Below are positions 15,509 through 24,000 of a DNA stretch of 24,390 bases, piece after piece (position 1 is the first letter of the stretch; every line of letters begins with the position of its first letter). Below the pieces are notes generated by a model. That model did no database searches and was not told the origin of the DNA. It saw nothing but the letters and a program-made list of their open reading frames with translations. The stretch is from Cloacimonetes bacterium UBA4175 (lineage in GTDB: Bacteria > Cloacimonadota > Cloacimonadia > Cloacimonadales > Cloacimonadaceae), in contig DFUX01000020.1 in NCBI GenBank assembly GCA_002379855.1, positions 1 to 24,390 on the forward strand, given 5' to 3'. The position numbers and the translations under genes were made by a program.

Positions 15509-16078
15509 CTATTTTCCCCACCAGGCCAGCAGAGCCAGGCCCGCCAAAGAGGCCAGCCAGGCGTTGAATTCCCGGTGCCGCCACCAGACTGTCAGCGACC
15601 ACTTTTTCCAGAGCTTGCCCCACCGCAGTTTCTTGGGGAAGAAGACAGCCACATCCCGCTTGTAGGCAAGCCAGTCATCCCCGAAAAGCCTTTGCAGTTT
15701 GACCTCTTCCTGACGGATCTTGGGAACGTAAGCCAGCAGCAGCATGGCACCCAGCACGATCCAAAGCGGCCAGCTATTCACGATCAGCGCGAACCCCAAA
15801 GCCAGCAGCAGGGAGCCCAGATAGAGCGGATGGCGGCTGAGGGCGTAGGGGCCGGTGGTAGTGAGGATGGTGTTCTTATGGATCATGCCCGCCGCCCAGG
15901 AACGCAGCAGCAGGCCTGCCAGAACAACGAACATGCCCAGATGGGCGGCATTGAACCAGTCCCGCAGCAGCGGCAGCGGCTTATGGTCGAAAACAACCAG
16001 CGCAACAAGGATCAGCGGCACCAGTATCCGCATCAGGGTCAGCCGCTTTTTGGCAGCCCACTCCAGAATTGCTTTCAT
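15509..16078 (-). CDS. Isoprenylcysteine carboxyl methyltransferase (ICMT)-family membrane protein
   Basis: This 189-aa protein has about four to five membrane segments. The family signature is TGPYALSRHPLYLGS (75-89), which binds S-adenosylmethionine with the later EEVKLQRLFGDDWLAYK (124-140). Bacterial members methylate unknown lipids or small molecules; prenylated proteins are not expected. The ATG at 16078 follows AAAGGGAAG and is preferred over a GTG nine codons upstream. It is the third gene after sdpR- and sdpI-like genes on the same strand (97 nt from sdpI), so it may belong to that operon. A C-terminal tail (150-189) ends in another hydrophobic stretch. Confidence 0.82.
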   Translation of the reverse strand: MKAILEWAAKKRLTLMRILVPLILVALVVFDHKPLPLLRDWFNAAHLGMFVVLAGLLLRSWAAGMIHKNTILTTTGPYALSRHPLYLGSLLLALGFALIVNSWPLWIVLGAMLLLAYVPKIRQEEVKLQRLFGDDWLAYKRDVAVFFPKKLRWGKLWKKWSLTVWWRHREFNAWLASLAGLALLAWWGK

Positions 16079-16175
16079 ATACTTCCCTTTGACTTTCAAA
16101 CTCACGCGTCAGGGCAACTCCCCCGACCGCAAAGACAAAGTCTGAAGCCCGCGGATTCCGGCAAGCAAAAACTGC

Positions 16176-16841
16176 TTATCCGTCTTTTCCCAGTCTTTTG
16201 AAGAGGATAAATGAATGCAGAACGGGATAGAGCAGCAATCCAAAAGCCAGCACCGCGCTCCAGACCTGAAAGCCGCTGTGTTTCGGCAGGATCAGGCCTT
16301 TCAGCATCAACAGCAGGCCGCCCAGCACAAAGAGGATGCCACCCAGACGGTGGGTGCGGTTCCAAACCTCTTCATTGGACAGCGTCCAGGGAGTTTTGAT
16401 GCCGATGAAGAAATTCTTGGGAACCTTGGGCAGCAGATTGCCCAACAAAACGCAGAACAAGCCTATCAGGATCAAGATGATATTCACCTGCCCGATGTCG
16501 CCCCATTTAGCCACAGCCAGGGCGTAAACGCTGATCAGCGCGAAAAAGAAGACCAATGTGGTGGTGAGAGGCGGCAATACAGCGTCGAAACGCTCTTCAT
16601 ACTTTCGATACCAGGGCGAATACCAGGGCAGCAGCCACAGCGCCAGAAACATGATCGCGTTGAGCGCCAGCCCCCACCAGAGGCCGAATGTCTTGCCCGA
16701 CCAGCCGTCGATCTCGTTGTGGATATTCCAATGGGTGGGAACGCGCGCGTCATCCGGGAGCTGTCCCGCGAACCACAGCGTGGCCGCCAGATGCAGCGCC
16801 AGAACCAGCAACGCCCACTTATACTTTTTCAGTTGTGCCAT
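16176..16841 (-). CDS. sdpI: SdpI-family membrane protein with DUF1648
   Basis: This 221-aa protein has six predicted membrane segments (about 8-26, 55-72, 92-110, 118-136, 166-184, 192-214). The DUF1648 signature PTHWNIHNEIDGW (35-47) lies after the first segment, and the SdpI signature GNLLPKVPKNFFIGIKT followed by WNRTHRLGG lies at 134-168. In Bacillus subtilis SdpI protects against the SdpC killing peptide and also acts as a signal receptor that sequesters SdpR. No SdpC-like gene is visible, as is usual for the many orphan sdpRI pairs. Its start overlaps the sdpR-like gene by 23 nt. Confidence 0.88.
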   Translation of the reverse strand: MAQLKKYKWALLVLALHLAATLWFAGQLPDDARVPTHWNIHNEIDGWSGKTFGLWWGLALNAIMFLALWLLPWYSPWYRKYEERFDAVLPPLTTTLVFFFALISVYALAVAKWGDIGQVNIILILIGLFCVLLGNLLPKVPKNFFIGIKTPWTLSNEEVWNRTHRLGGILFVLGGLLLMLKGLILPKHSGFQVWSAVLAFGLLLYPVLHSFILFKRLGKDG

Positions 16842-17115
16842 CTTTCACCTCTTTTTTGCTGAAAACTTCCGTGAACCAGCCGATAACGTCCTCAAACACC
16901 GTGGTGTTCAAGGTGTAATAAACAAACTGCTTTTCCTTGCGTGAGCTGACCAGCCCCGCCTCCCGCAATACCTTGAGATGCTCGCTCAGACCGGGCAGGC
17001 TGATCTCAAAGTGCTTGGCCAGGTCTCCCGCGGAGAGGGTGCCTTCCCGGCGCAGCAAGGTCAGTATCTTGCGCCGGTTGGGGTCCGCGATGGCTTTGAA
17101 AAAAGACTGCGGCAT
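16819..17115 (-). CDS. sdpR: ArsR-family autorepressor, SdpR-like
   Basis: This is a 98-aa winged-helix protein. The FFKAIADPNRRKILTLLR start, the recognition helix region ISLPGLSEHLKVLREAGLV and the wing EKQFVYYTLN fit the ArsR family. There is no CxC metal site, consistent with the SdpR subgroup. The ATG at 17115 follows AAGGAG at a normal distance. It overlaps the sdpI-like gene, so the two are co-translated. In B. subtilis SdpR represses its own operon until SdpI, on binding the toxin, holds it at the membrane; the same logic is inferred here. Confidence 0.9.
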   Translation of the reverse strand: MPQSFFKAIADPNRRKILTLLRREGTLSAGDLAKHFEISLPGLSEHLKVLREAGLVSSRKEKQFVYYTLNTTVFEDVIGWFTEVFSKKEVKDGTTEKV

Positions 17116-17136
17116 CTGATCTCCTTTATTATTCGT

Positions 17137-17174
17137 CTTTAAGTGCTTATTTAAGTGAACGCCGAATATGTCAA
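17137..17174 (-). promoter_or_regulatory. sdpR promoter with overlapping operator candidate
   Basis: On the minus strand TTGACA (17169-17174) is followed after 17 nt by AATAAG (17146-17151). The -10 lies inside a near-palindrome CTTA-AA-TAAG (17146-17155), and the octamer CACTTAAA occurs twice, 13 nt apart, around it. A repressor dimer bound here would block RNA polymerase, as expected for an autoregulated ArsR protein. Confidence 0.55.
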
Positions 17175-17314
17175 GAACTATATTTCGGTATTTACTTAAT
17201 TACCCCGTAAGGCTTGGAGGAAAGCGATGTTTAGCGATAAACCAGGACAAGCGGGAAGGGGGGCAGAATTTGGGGTTGACAGGAATTGAACACTGGAAAA
17301 GTAATGGCAGATGA

Positions 17315-17470
17315 AGCTTGCCTTGCTGCACCGGACCCGCGACGGCGGACATCAACCGGAGCGGCGACCCCAACGCCAGGGACTACGTGTTTTCAGAGAA
17401 GATGATGGATAAGTTCATGCAGGAGATCAGTGAGTTTCGGACGGAAGGCCCGGAGCAAAGCCCATTCTGA
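17315..17470 (+). pseudogene. Possible 3' remnant of a degraded gene
   Basis: From about 17349 to the TGA at 17468-17470 the frame reads like real protein (DINRSGDPNARDYVFSEK onward, with an amphipathic helix), with the C-ending codon bias of the neighbouring genes. The frame is closed just upstream by TGA at 17312. Another frame opens there with ATG at 17311 (MKLALLHRTRDGG), so a single frameshift near 17345 would join the two. There is no ribosome binding site. I cannot name the parent family. Confidence 0.35.
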
Positions 17471-17476
17471 CTGCCA

Positions 17477-17547
17477 GCATGGAGTTCAAAGAGCCTTTCC
17501 CGGCTGCAAATCTCCCCCAGGCGCAATGGCTCAAATGGACTTCATGC
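17477..17547. repeat. Dispersed hairpin repeat family A, copy 2
   Basis: Arms beginning GCATGGAGTTCAAAGAGCC (17477-17495) and ending GGACTTCATGC (17537-17547) form an imperfect hairpin. The outer arms are identical to those of the element at 265-332 (17 nt at 17473-17489, 13 nt at 17536-17548), while the loop has diverged. It sits 29 nt upstream of the rubrerythrin promoter. Confidence 0.7.
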
Positions 17548-17575
17548 GGGAAAGGAAAAATTTGGCACTTTCCCC

Positions 17576-17605
17576 TTGACAAAATGAGTTTGGAGCGGAT
17601 ATTAT
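17576..17605 (+). promoter_or_regulatory. Sigma70-type promoter for the rubrerythrin-like gene
   Basis: TTGACA (17576-17581) and TATTAT (17600-17605) are separated by 18 nt. The -35 is perfect and the -10 differs at one position. Transcription would start near 17612, leaving a leader of about 30 nt with GGAGGA before the ATG at 17643. This is the clearest promoter in the window. Confidence 0.7.
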
Positions 17606-17642
17606 CTTGTCAAAACAATAAATTAATCTCCCTGGAGGAATA

Positions 17643-18128
17643 ATGGCCGCATATTCGGTTAACGAAATCATCGAAATGGCCGTGCAGATAGAGCGCAACG
17701 GCTATGCCTTTTACGATGAGGCCGCCAAGCGTAAAGACCTGGATGACGACAGCCGGAAGCTCATCACCTGGCTGCGGGATGCAGAACTTGACCACGAAAA
17801 GACCTTTTTGCGCCTGCGCGACGAGGTGGACAACATGGTTCTGGAACTCTCCACCGATTGGGACATGGTGGCGGCTTACCTGAAGACCATCGTGGAAAGC
17901 CGCATCTTCAATAATGAGGATTCCGCCATCCGCAAAGCGGCGGAAGCCAAAGACCTGATGGGCGTGATCGACAACGCCATCACCTTTGAGAAAGACACCC
18001 TGCTCTACTTCCATGCCATCAGCGACGGCATCAGCAACGACAAGGCCAAGACCGCCCTCCGCCGCATTATTAACGAGGAAGTGTCGCACATTCTCAAGCT
18101 GAACGATTTCAAGAAAAGCCTGTCCTGA
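17643..18128 (+). CDS. Rubrerythrin/ferritin-like di-iron protein
   Basis: This 161-aa four-helix protein has the ferritin-like iron ligands in order: IERNGYAFY (helix 1 Glu), AELDHEKTF (E..H, helix 2), ITFEKDTLLYF (helix 3 Glu) and INEEVSHILKL (E..H, helix 4). It lacks the C-terminal rubredoxin domain of classical rubrerythrin, so it is the short form. Members of this group detoxify peroxide or store iron in anaerobes; the exact reaction is not readable. It has its own strong promoter and GGAGGA site, and the transglycosylase gene starts 10 nt after its stop, so the two may be co-transcribed. Confidence 0.85.
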   Translation: MAAYSVNEIIEMAVQIERNGYAFYDEAAKRKDLDDDSRKLITWLRDAELDHEKTFLRLRDEVDNMVLELSTDWDMVAAYLKTIVESRIFNNEDSAIRKAAEAKDLMGVIDNAITFEKDTLLYFHAISDGISNDKAKTALRRIINEEVSHILKLNDFKKSLS

Positions 18129-18138
18129 AACCCGGCTC

Positions 18139-18660
18139 ATGCCCAAACGTATTAAGAAAAGCAGAACCAGGCGCGTCCTGGTGGCAATCCCGGTTCTGCT
18201 TTTACTTTTTCTGATCCTGCTCTACAATCCGGTCTCCATCCGCCTGATGACCGTGGGGACGGCTGTCTGGTATGGACTGGACCCCCTGGTCTTTTACCGC
18301 CTGATCCGCACGGAGAGCAATTTCCGCAGCCTGGCGGTGTCGCCTTCCAGCGCCATCGGCCTGGGGCAGATTCAGGAATCCACCGCCCATTACATCCATG
18401 TGAAACACAGGCGGGGCATGCTCTTTGTGCCCTTTTACAACCTGCGCCTCGCCGCCCGCTACATCAAATACCTGCAGGGGCAGTTCAATGGCAATTGGAG
18501 CCTGGTTCTGGCAGCTTACAACTGGGGCGAAACCAACGTCACCAGACGCATGGCGGGAACAAATCCAGACCGGGAAGCAGACTACCGGGAGCGCTTCCGT
18601 GACGTTCCCGAAACCTGGCACTTTATCAATAAAATCCTGCCTCCGGCAAAAAAGCCTTGA
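18139..18660 (+). CDS. Membrane-anchored lytic transglycosylase (SLT fold)
   Basis: This 173-aa protein has a basic N-terminus and a single anchor at about 12-29, which places the domain in the periplasm. The catalytic Glu is E59 in RTESNF; the GLGQIQ (74-79) and AYNWGE (126-131) motifs match the GLMQ and AYNxG motifs of Slt/MltC-like enzymes that cleave the peptidoglycan glycan strand to 1,6-anhydro products. It is short, a single catalytic domain with no LysM or other binding module. No clear ribosome binding site precedes it, consistent with coupling to the upstream gene. Confidence 0.88.
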   Translation: MPKRIKKSRTRRVLVAIPVLLLLFLILLYNPVSIRLMTVGTAVWYGLDPLVFYRLIRTESNFRSLAVSPSSAIGLGQIQESTAHYIHVKHRRGMLFVPFYNLRLAARYIKYLQGQFNGNWSLVLAAYNWGETNVTRRMAGTNPDREADYRERFRDVPETWHFINKILPPAKKP

Positions 18661-18714
18661 CGGAAATAGGGATAGTCAAAAGCTTAGAAAACTTAAAACT
18701 TTAGGGAGTGAATC

Positions 18715-19371
18715 ATGCTACGTAATCAGCGTGGAAACATTCTTTTCTGGGTGATCAGCGCGATCCTCTTCATCGCCATCGCGCTGGTGTTGATCCTGCC
18801 CAGCAAATATAACCTCGATCCGGAGAAAAATACCGACGACTGCACCACCAACATGAAAAACATCTGGGTGGCAACCTCCGACTATCTGAACGATTTTCAG
18901 CGGGATTATTACGGCGACCCGCAAGTCCTGCTCACCACCAAGAAAAAAGACGACCCCAAGAACTATTATCTGTCCTCTCCAGCCTATTGTCCGGAATCCC
19001 AGGGCGGCAAGGAAGAATACATCATTTTCGCCAAATACAGCGAGGAAATGCTTGGCAGCGAAATGAAGAACAACAGCGGCATCCTGATCTTTTGCCCCAA
19101 CCTGGGCAAGTTTCCCAAACACTTCCTGGACAAGAGCTTTTACGACAATATGAGCACCACCAAGCTGCAAAACTATTTGATCGACGACATGAACTATATA
19201 GACCAGCAAACCAAGTCCAACGGCAAGGCCAAGAATGACGCGGTGATGAAATACATCGAAATCTGGAAGACCGATCCGGAATGCTATGCCAAGCGCTCTG
19301 CCGACATGAAATATCTGAAGCGGATGATCTTCCCGGATAATGAAGACCTGAAGCTCACTACTGAAGAATAA
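18715..19371 (+). CDS. Single-pass membrane protein, pseudopilin-like, function unknown
   Basis: This 218-aa protein has an N-terminal membrane segment (about 9-28), preceded by a short basic MLRNQRGN and followed by a hydrophilic domain. The layout (short basic leader, G then hydrophobic helix, then CTTNMKNIWVATSDYL) resembles pseudopilins of type II secretion or type IV pili. The residue after the Gly is Asn and not the usual Phe/Met, and no Glu5 is present, so a prepilin peptidase substrate is uncertain. The outer domain is rich in Lys, Asp and Tyr with several Cys. GGGAGTG precedes the ATG. No other pilus genes lie nearby. Confidence 0.6.
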   Translation: MLRNQRGNILFWVISAILFIAIALVLILPSKYNLDPEKNTDDCTTNMKNIWVATSDYLNDFQRDYYGDPQVLLTTKKKDDPKNYYLSSPAYCPESQGGKEEYIIFAKYSEEMLGSEMKNNSGILIFCPNLGKFPKHFLDKSFYDNMSTTKLQNYLIDDMNYIDQQTKSNGKAKNDAVMKYIEIWKTDPECYAKRSADMKYLKRMIFPDNEDLKLTTEE

Positions 19372-19392
19372 TAGCACCCTAATCTGACGGCC

Positions 19393-19468
19393 TTTAACCC
19401 CGCCGGCTTTCTTGGAGGCGCTCCGGTGTGTGCCGGATTCGCCCAGCCAAGGGTCCCGCGGGGTTAAA
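19393..19468. repeat. 76-nt long imperfect hairpin in the folC leader
   Basis: Nested pairing blocks fill the element: TTTAACCCCGC (19393-19403) with GCGGGGTTAAA (19458-19468), CTTGG (19411-19415) with CCAAG (19447-19451), GGCG (19417-19420) with CGCC (19440-19443), and TCCGG (19422-19426) with CCGGA (19433-19437), closed by a TGTGTG loop. That gives 25 base pairs in one stem. No T-tract follows, so it is not a standard terminator. It may be a structured leader RNA or a mobile palindromic element. Confidence 0.7.
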
Positions 19469-19494
19469 TGTATGCGCTGCCCAGAGGTCAAAGC

Positions 19495-20787
19495 ATGCAA
19501 TATCAAGAGTTTTTGGCTCACATCTACAGCAGATACTCCGGCAATGTGAAACTGGAATTGAACCGCATGGAAAACCTGCTGCGGGAGATGGGGAATCCCC
19601 AAAACACCCTGCGAGGCTTCCATGTGGCAGGAACCAACGGCAAGGGCAGCGTCTGCGCCGCTCTGGAGGCTCTCTGCCTGGCCCACGGGCTCAGCACCGG
19701 GCTGAACACTTCGCCGCATCTGATCGACTACACCGAACGCTTCCGCCTGCAGGGGCAGGAACCGCCCTTCAATCGCATCCTGGAGCTGTTCCAGCGCTTC
19801 GAGCCGTTGTTTGACAAGTGGGATGCCTCGTTCTTTGAGATCACCACCGCCATCGCCTTCCAGCTTTTCCGGGAGGAAAAGGTGCACAGCGCGGTGATCG
19901 AGGTGGGCCTGGGGGGCAGGCTGGACGCCACCAATCTGTTCAAGCCGGACATTAGCGCCATCACCTCCATAGGGCTGGACCACGTGAAGACCCTGGGCGG
20001 CACCGTGGAACTGATCGCGGCGGAAAAAGCAGGTATCATCAAGCCTTTTGTGCCTTTGATCATGGGCGGCATCCAGGGCGGGCCCGCTGAATTGATCCGC
20101 GCCAAAGCCAGAGAGATGCAGGCGCCGCTTTACCGGCTGGGCAAGGACTTCACCGCTGAAAACCTGCGGGAAAGCCTGGATGGGCTGGTCTTTGACTACC
20201 GCTTTGGGGACTGGAAACTGGATCAGTTGCGCGCTAACCTGCTTGGCGAACACCAGGCCGGCAACCTCTCCATCGCCCTCACCGCCTTCATCATCTATGC
20301 CGGGAAGAGGGGCATCGAGGTCTCGGAAGATAGCTTGCGGAAGGCTCTCACCAATGTCAACTGGCGGGGCAGGATGCAGGTCTTGAGCGCAGATCCGCCC
20401 GTGATCCTGGATGGCGCCCACAACGTTCAGGGAGTGCAGGCCCTGCTGCTCACGCTGGATAAACTCTGGCCGGGTAAAAAGGTGAAGTTCCTGCTTTCCA
20501 TCCTGGCAGATAAAGATTACCGTGAAATGCTCCGCCTCATCTGCGGCAAAGCGGAAAAAATCTATCTGGCGCAGAATGGTTCCGAACGGGCCGCCACACT
20601 GGAAGAGCAGGCATCTGAGGTAGAAAAGCACGGTGTTCCCCACAGCGGAGCAGAATCTGTGTCCCAGGCCTACCGGCTGGCGCTGAACGAGCTTTCCCGC
20701 GGAGAAGCCCTGGTTTGCGGAGGATCGCTTTTCACCGTGGGCGAGGTGCTGGCGGCGCGCAAAGAGGATGAGGCAAATATCTCCTGA
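19495..20787 (+). CDS. folC: Folylpolyglutamate synthase/dihydrofolate synthase
   Basis: This 430-aa Mur-ligase-family enzyme adds glutamate to folates, and in bacteria often to dihydropteroate. It shows the P-loop GTNGKGS (46-52), SPHLIDYTERF (73-83), VIEVGLGGRLDATN (134-147), SIGLDH (158-163), EKAGIIK (177-183), LLGEHQAGN (249-257) and DGAHN (306-310), covering the ATP and folate sites in order. The ATG at 19495 is chosen because the protein then begins in the family register (MQYQEFLAHIYS); an upstream in-frame ATG at 19468 overlaps the leader hairpin. The ribosome site is weak (AGAGGT). Confidence 0.93.
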   Translation: MQYQEFLAHIYSRYSGNVKLELNRMENLLREMGNPQNTLRGFHVAGTNGKGSVCAALEALCLAHGLSTGLNTSPHLIDYTERFRLQGQEPPFNRILELFQRFEPLFDKWDASFFEITTAIAFQLFREEKVHSAVIEVGLGGRLDATNLFKPDISAITSIGLDHVKTLGGTVELIAAEKAGIIKPFVPLIMGGIQGGPAELIRAKAREMQAPLYRLGKDFTAENLRESLDGLVFDYRFGDWKLDQLRANLLGEHQAGNLSIALTAFIIYAGKRGIEVSEDSLRKALTNVNWRGRMQVLSADPPVILDGAHNVQGVQALLLTLDKLWPGKKVKFLLSILADKDYREMLRLICGKAEKIYLAQNGSERAATLEEQASEVEKHGVPHSGAESVSQAYRLALNELSRGEALVCGGSLFTVGEVLAARKEDEANIS

Positions 20788-20940
20788 CAGATGTATGCCG
20801 GAACGGATTCGTGAGGGACAAATTCAAGACTGCTTCTCGTCCCGCGGTAGGTTCGGTTCAAGCTTTCTTTTCAAAAGCGATACGAATTCGGAGTACTAAC
20901 ACATTGGATACTTTGGATAAATATCCTGTTGAGAAATTTC

Positions 20941-20969
20941 TTGACATTCTTAATAGCAAGCATTTATGG
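20941..20969 (+). promoter_or_regulatory. Possible promoter of the large secreted-protein gene
   Basis: TTGACA (20941-20946) is followed after 17 nt by TTATGG (20964-20969). The -35 is perfect, the -10 poor; an AT-rich TTATCATAATAAT lies a little further on. The gap 20788-21069 is AT-rich compared with its neighbours and holds no convincing gene. AAGGAG at 21056-21061 serves the ATG at 21070. Confidence 0.4.
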
Positions 20970-21069
20970 CGATTTATCATAATAATGCCTCTCACATGAT
21001 CCGGATGATCAAAGAGGCTACTAAGAACCGAAGTCATTGCTTCGATAAACTATATAAGGAGAAAAAGGT

Positions 21070-24000
21070 ATGAAACGGACATTGCTTTTATGTCTGCTTC
21101 TGGCCATAGTCGGTTTTGCCGTGGCTGATACCTACACCATAGGTGACGGAACCAACACGCAAAACTACGTACCCTTCTATGGGCTTTATGATTATGGCTG
21201 GTCGAAATCCATCTACACAGCGGCGGAGATCAATGCCGCCGGGCTTACGAGTGGCGGCAACATTGTCGCCATCGGTTTCGATGTCGGAAACACTCCGAAC
21301 AACTATGTAACCACCAATCAGAAGGTGTACCTCAGGCACACCACCGCCAGCGCCTATGATACTGGTGACAACACGCTGCCAGACAGCACCCTCTTCACCC
21401 TGGTCTTTCAGGGCGATCTGACCTGGAACGGCGGCGGATGGCACCATGTGATGTTTTCAACGCCTTTTGCCTGGAATGGCACCGACAACATCGAGATCAT
21501 GTGGAGAAACATGGATGGAACTTGGAGTTCTGGTTATCCAAATTTCAGATTTACAACCACCAATCCGGATTACTGCGCGGTTTACAAATACCGGGATGAT
21601 AGTTTCCCCGCCGATGCCACCGGCACACGCTATTACAGCCGTCCCAATCTTCAGTTGGCAACCCCGCAGACCGCGCCGCCCAACCCGGCTGTGGCGATCT
21701 ATCCCACCCTGGACGGCTGGGCTTTTACGGACGGCACCCTCTCCTGGCAGAGCGGCGGCGGTATGCCGAACTCCTATGACGTCCATTTCGGCACCAGCGC
21801 CACCCCGCCCTTTATCCAAAACCAGCCGGAAACAACCTACACCCCCGTTTTGGAGCCTAATACCACTTATTACTGGCAGATCGTGCCCGTGAACAATATC
21901 GGTCCGGCAGTTGACTGCCCCGTGTGGAGTTTCAAGACCCCGTCTGCCAACCAACTCGCGGAAAGTTTTGAAGACACAAGTTTCCCTCCCATGGGCTGGA
22001 CCAATGTGGACGACGCCTTCACGCGCAGCACCACATCTCCCTTCCATGGAAGCGCAACCGCTTACGAATATATCGGGAGCGCGGGCAGCATACTCTACAC
22101 TCCCATGCTGAGCATCGACGCCAACTCCAGCCTCGACTTCTGGGCCCGCTCCTCTGCCACCTCCGGCATTGGCCGCATCCAGATCAAGTATTCGCAAAAT
22201 GGCACAGACTGGCTGCCGGTCGGAGCCGAGATTGCTTTGCCGGAAAACAGCAATTGGAACAACTATGTGGTTGATCTCAGCGGCGTTACCCCCGGAAACT
22301 ACTTCCTGGGCTTCAACGTGTATTCCTCGACCTCATCCAGCACCTCATTCTATCTGGATCACATATTCGGCCCCGAAATGGCAGCGCTGGCTCCCGGAGC
22401 GGCCATCCTAACCGCTCCTGCCAATCTGGATACCGATGTCAGCGCATGGCCCACATTCACCTGGAACGCAGGCCCCGGCGGAATCCCCACAGGATTCAGG
22501 CTCTATTGCGACACCAACGCCAACCCCACCACTCTGCTGGCTGACGTGCCCGTCAATACTTATACCGCTACAGCCGCTCTGAACTACTCCACCACCTACT
22601 ACTGGAAAGTGGTTGCTTACAACGCTACCGGCGAAGCTCCCGCCAGCGAAGTGTTCAGTTTCACCACCATAGACGATCCCATCATCAGCACCTTCCCCTG
22701 GATTGTCGATTTCGGCACTGATTCGTCAAACTGGGAGGTGCCAAACTGGAGCCAGCTCAGCGGCTTTTACCCAACTCCCACCGGCACCACATCCCAGTGG
22801 TTCCGCGATGATTGGCTCAACGGACCATCCGGCAACAACGCCTCCAAGATAAACATCTACGGTACCTCCCGTTATGGATGGCTTGTCACGCCACCCATCA
22901 ACCTCCCCGCCGGAGAATATGAACTCAAGTTCGACGCCGCCCTGATGGACTGGAACTCCACCAACCCTCCCACCGGCACCCAGGCGGACGACAGATTCCT
23001 GGTCATCGTGGCAGACAACCCCAACATGAACAACCCCACATTGCTGAGAGAGTGGAACAATACAGGTTCAAGCGATGTATTCAACTCCATTCCGCACACT
23101 GGCCAAAACTATAGCATCCCCCTCACAGGCCTCACAGGCGTGAAGTATTTCGCTTTCTACGGCGAATCATCCGTCGGTAGCAATGGCGACAACGACCTGA
23201 TGATCGACAACGTGACAGTGCAACAGGCAATGGCGAGCCCCGTATTCTCGGTTACTCCGGAATCCCACGATTTCGGCAGCCTGCCCGTTGGCGCGACTGC
23301 CAGCCAGGATTTCACCATCAGCAACATCGGCGAAGGCACCCTTGGTATCAACAGCATCGCGATTTCCACCAATCCCATGCTGACCCTGGCCAATCTGCCC
23401 ACCCTGCCGGCCAGCCTTACTGCCGGTCAAAACATCAGCTTCACGGTCAACTATGCCCCCACTGCTGCCGGAACTCACACTGCCACAGTGACGATTACTG
23501 ACAACCTGGGAGCCAAGGCTGTGCACACCGTGAACATCACCGGAACTGCTACCGAAACCCTGGATCCTCCCACGAACCTTACTGCGACGGTGACTGGCAG
23601 CAACGTGCATCTGGATTGGGATGCCCCGGGCGAGACTCCTCCTCCGCCTGCCGGGTTCAGCGATGGCTTTGAGAGTTATGCCGATTTCGCGCTTACCTTC
23701 GATCCCTGGACCCTGGTGGACGTGGATCAGAGCGGAACCTACGGCATGACCGGCTATAGCTGGCCGAACGTCTATGCCCCCATGGCTTACATGATCTTCA
23801 ACCCCGGCGCCACCACTCCCCCTCTTACCGACCTTACCGCCCACGGCGGATCCAGGATGGCGGCCTGCTTTGCGGCAGTCCTGCCTGCCCAGGGCGGAGC
23901 GGGGCCCAACAACGACTGGATGATCTCCCCGCAGCTAACCCCCCAGGCTGGCGACTTCCTGAACTTCTATGCCAGGTCCTATACCGCCGATTATGGCCTG

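Larger units (their letters stand above)
17116..17642. other. Intergenic region between sdpR-like and rubrerythrin-like genes
   Basis: This divergent 527-bp gap contains the sdpR promoter/operator (17137-17174), a likely degraded coding remnant (17315-17470), a family A hairpin repeat (17477-17547) and a strong rubrerythrin promoter (17576-17605). I see nothing specific in 17180-17310. Confidence 0.6.

Noticed and set aside
16176..17115. Complete toxin-immunity (SdpABC/RI) killing locus
   Set aside because: Only the repressor and immunity-type genes are present. No SdpA, SdpB or SdpC-like frame is found in the flanks.
19393..19468. tRNA or folate riboswitch at the folC leader hairpin
   Set aside because: The length of 76 nt is tRNA-like, but there is one long stem, no T-arm GGTTCGA and no anticodon arm. 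The conserved cores of known tetrahydrofolate riboswitches are not recognisable.
18718..20643. 641-codon open frame on the minus strand
   Set aside because: It spans the antisense of two unrelated plus-strand genes and the hairpin between them. FolC motifs on the plus strand are complete.
20811..20999. 62-codon open frame between folC and the large secreted protein
   Set aside because: It has no ribosome site, its composition is unlike the neighbours, and it overlaps the likely promoter of the downstream gene.
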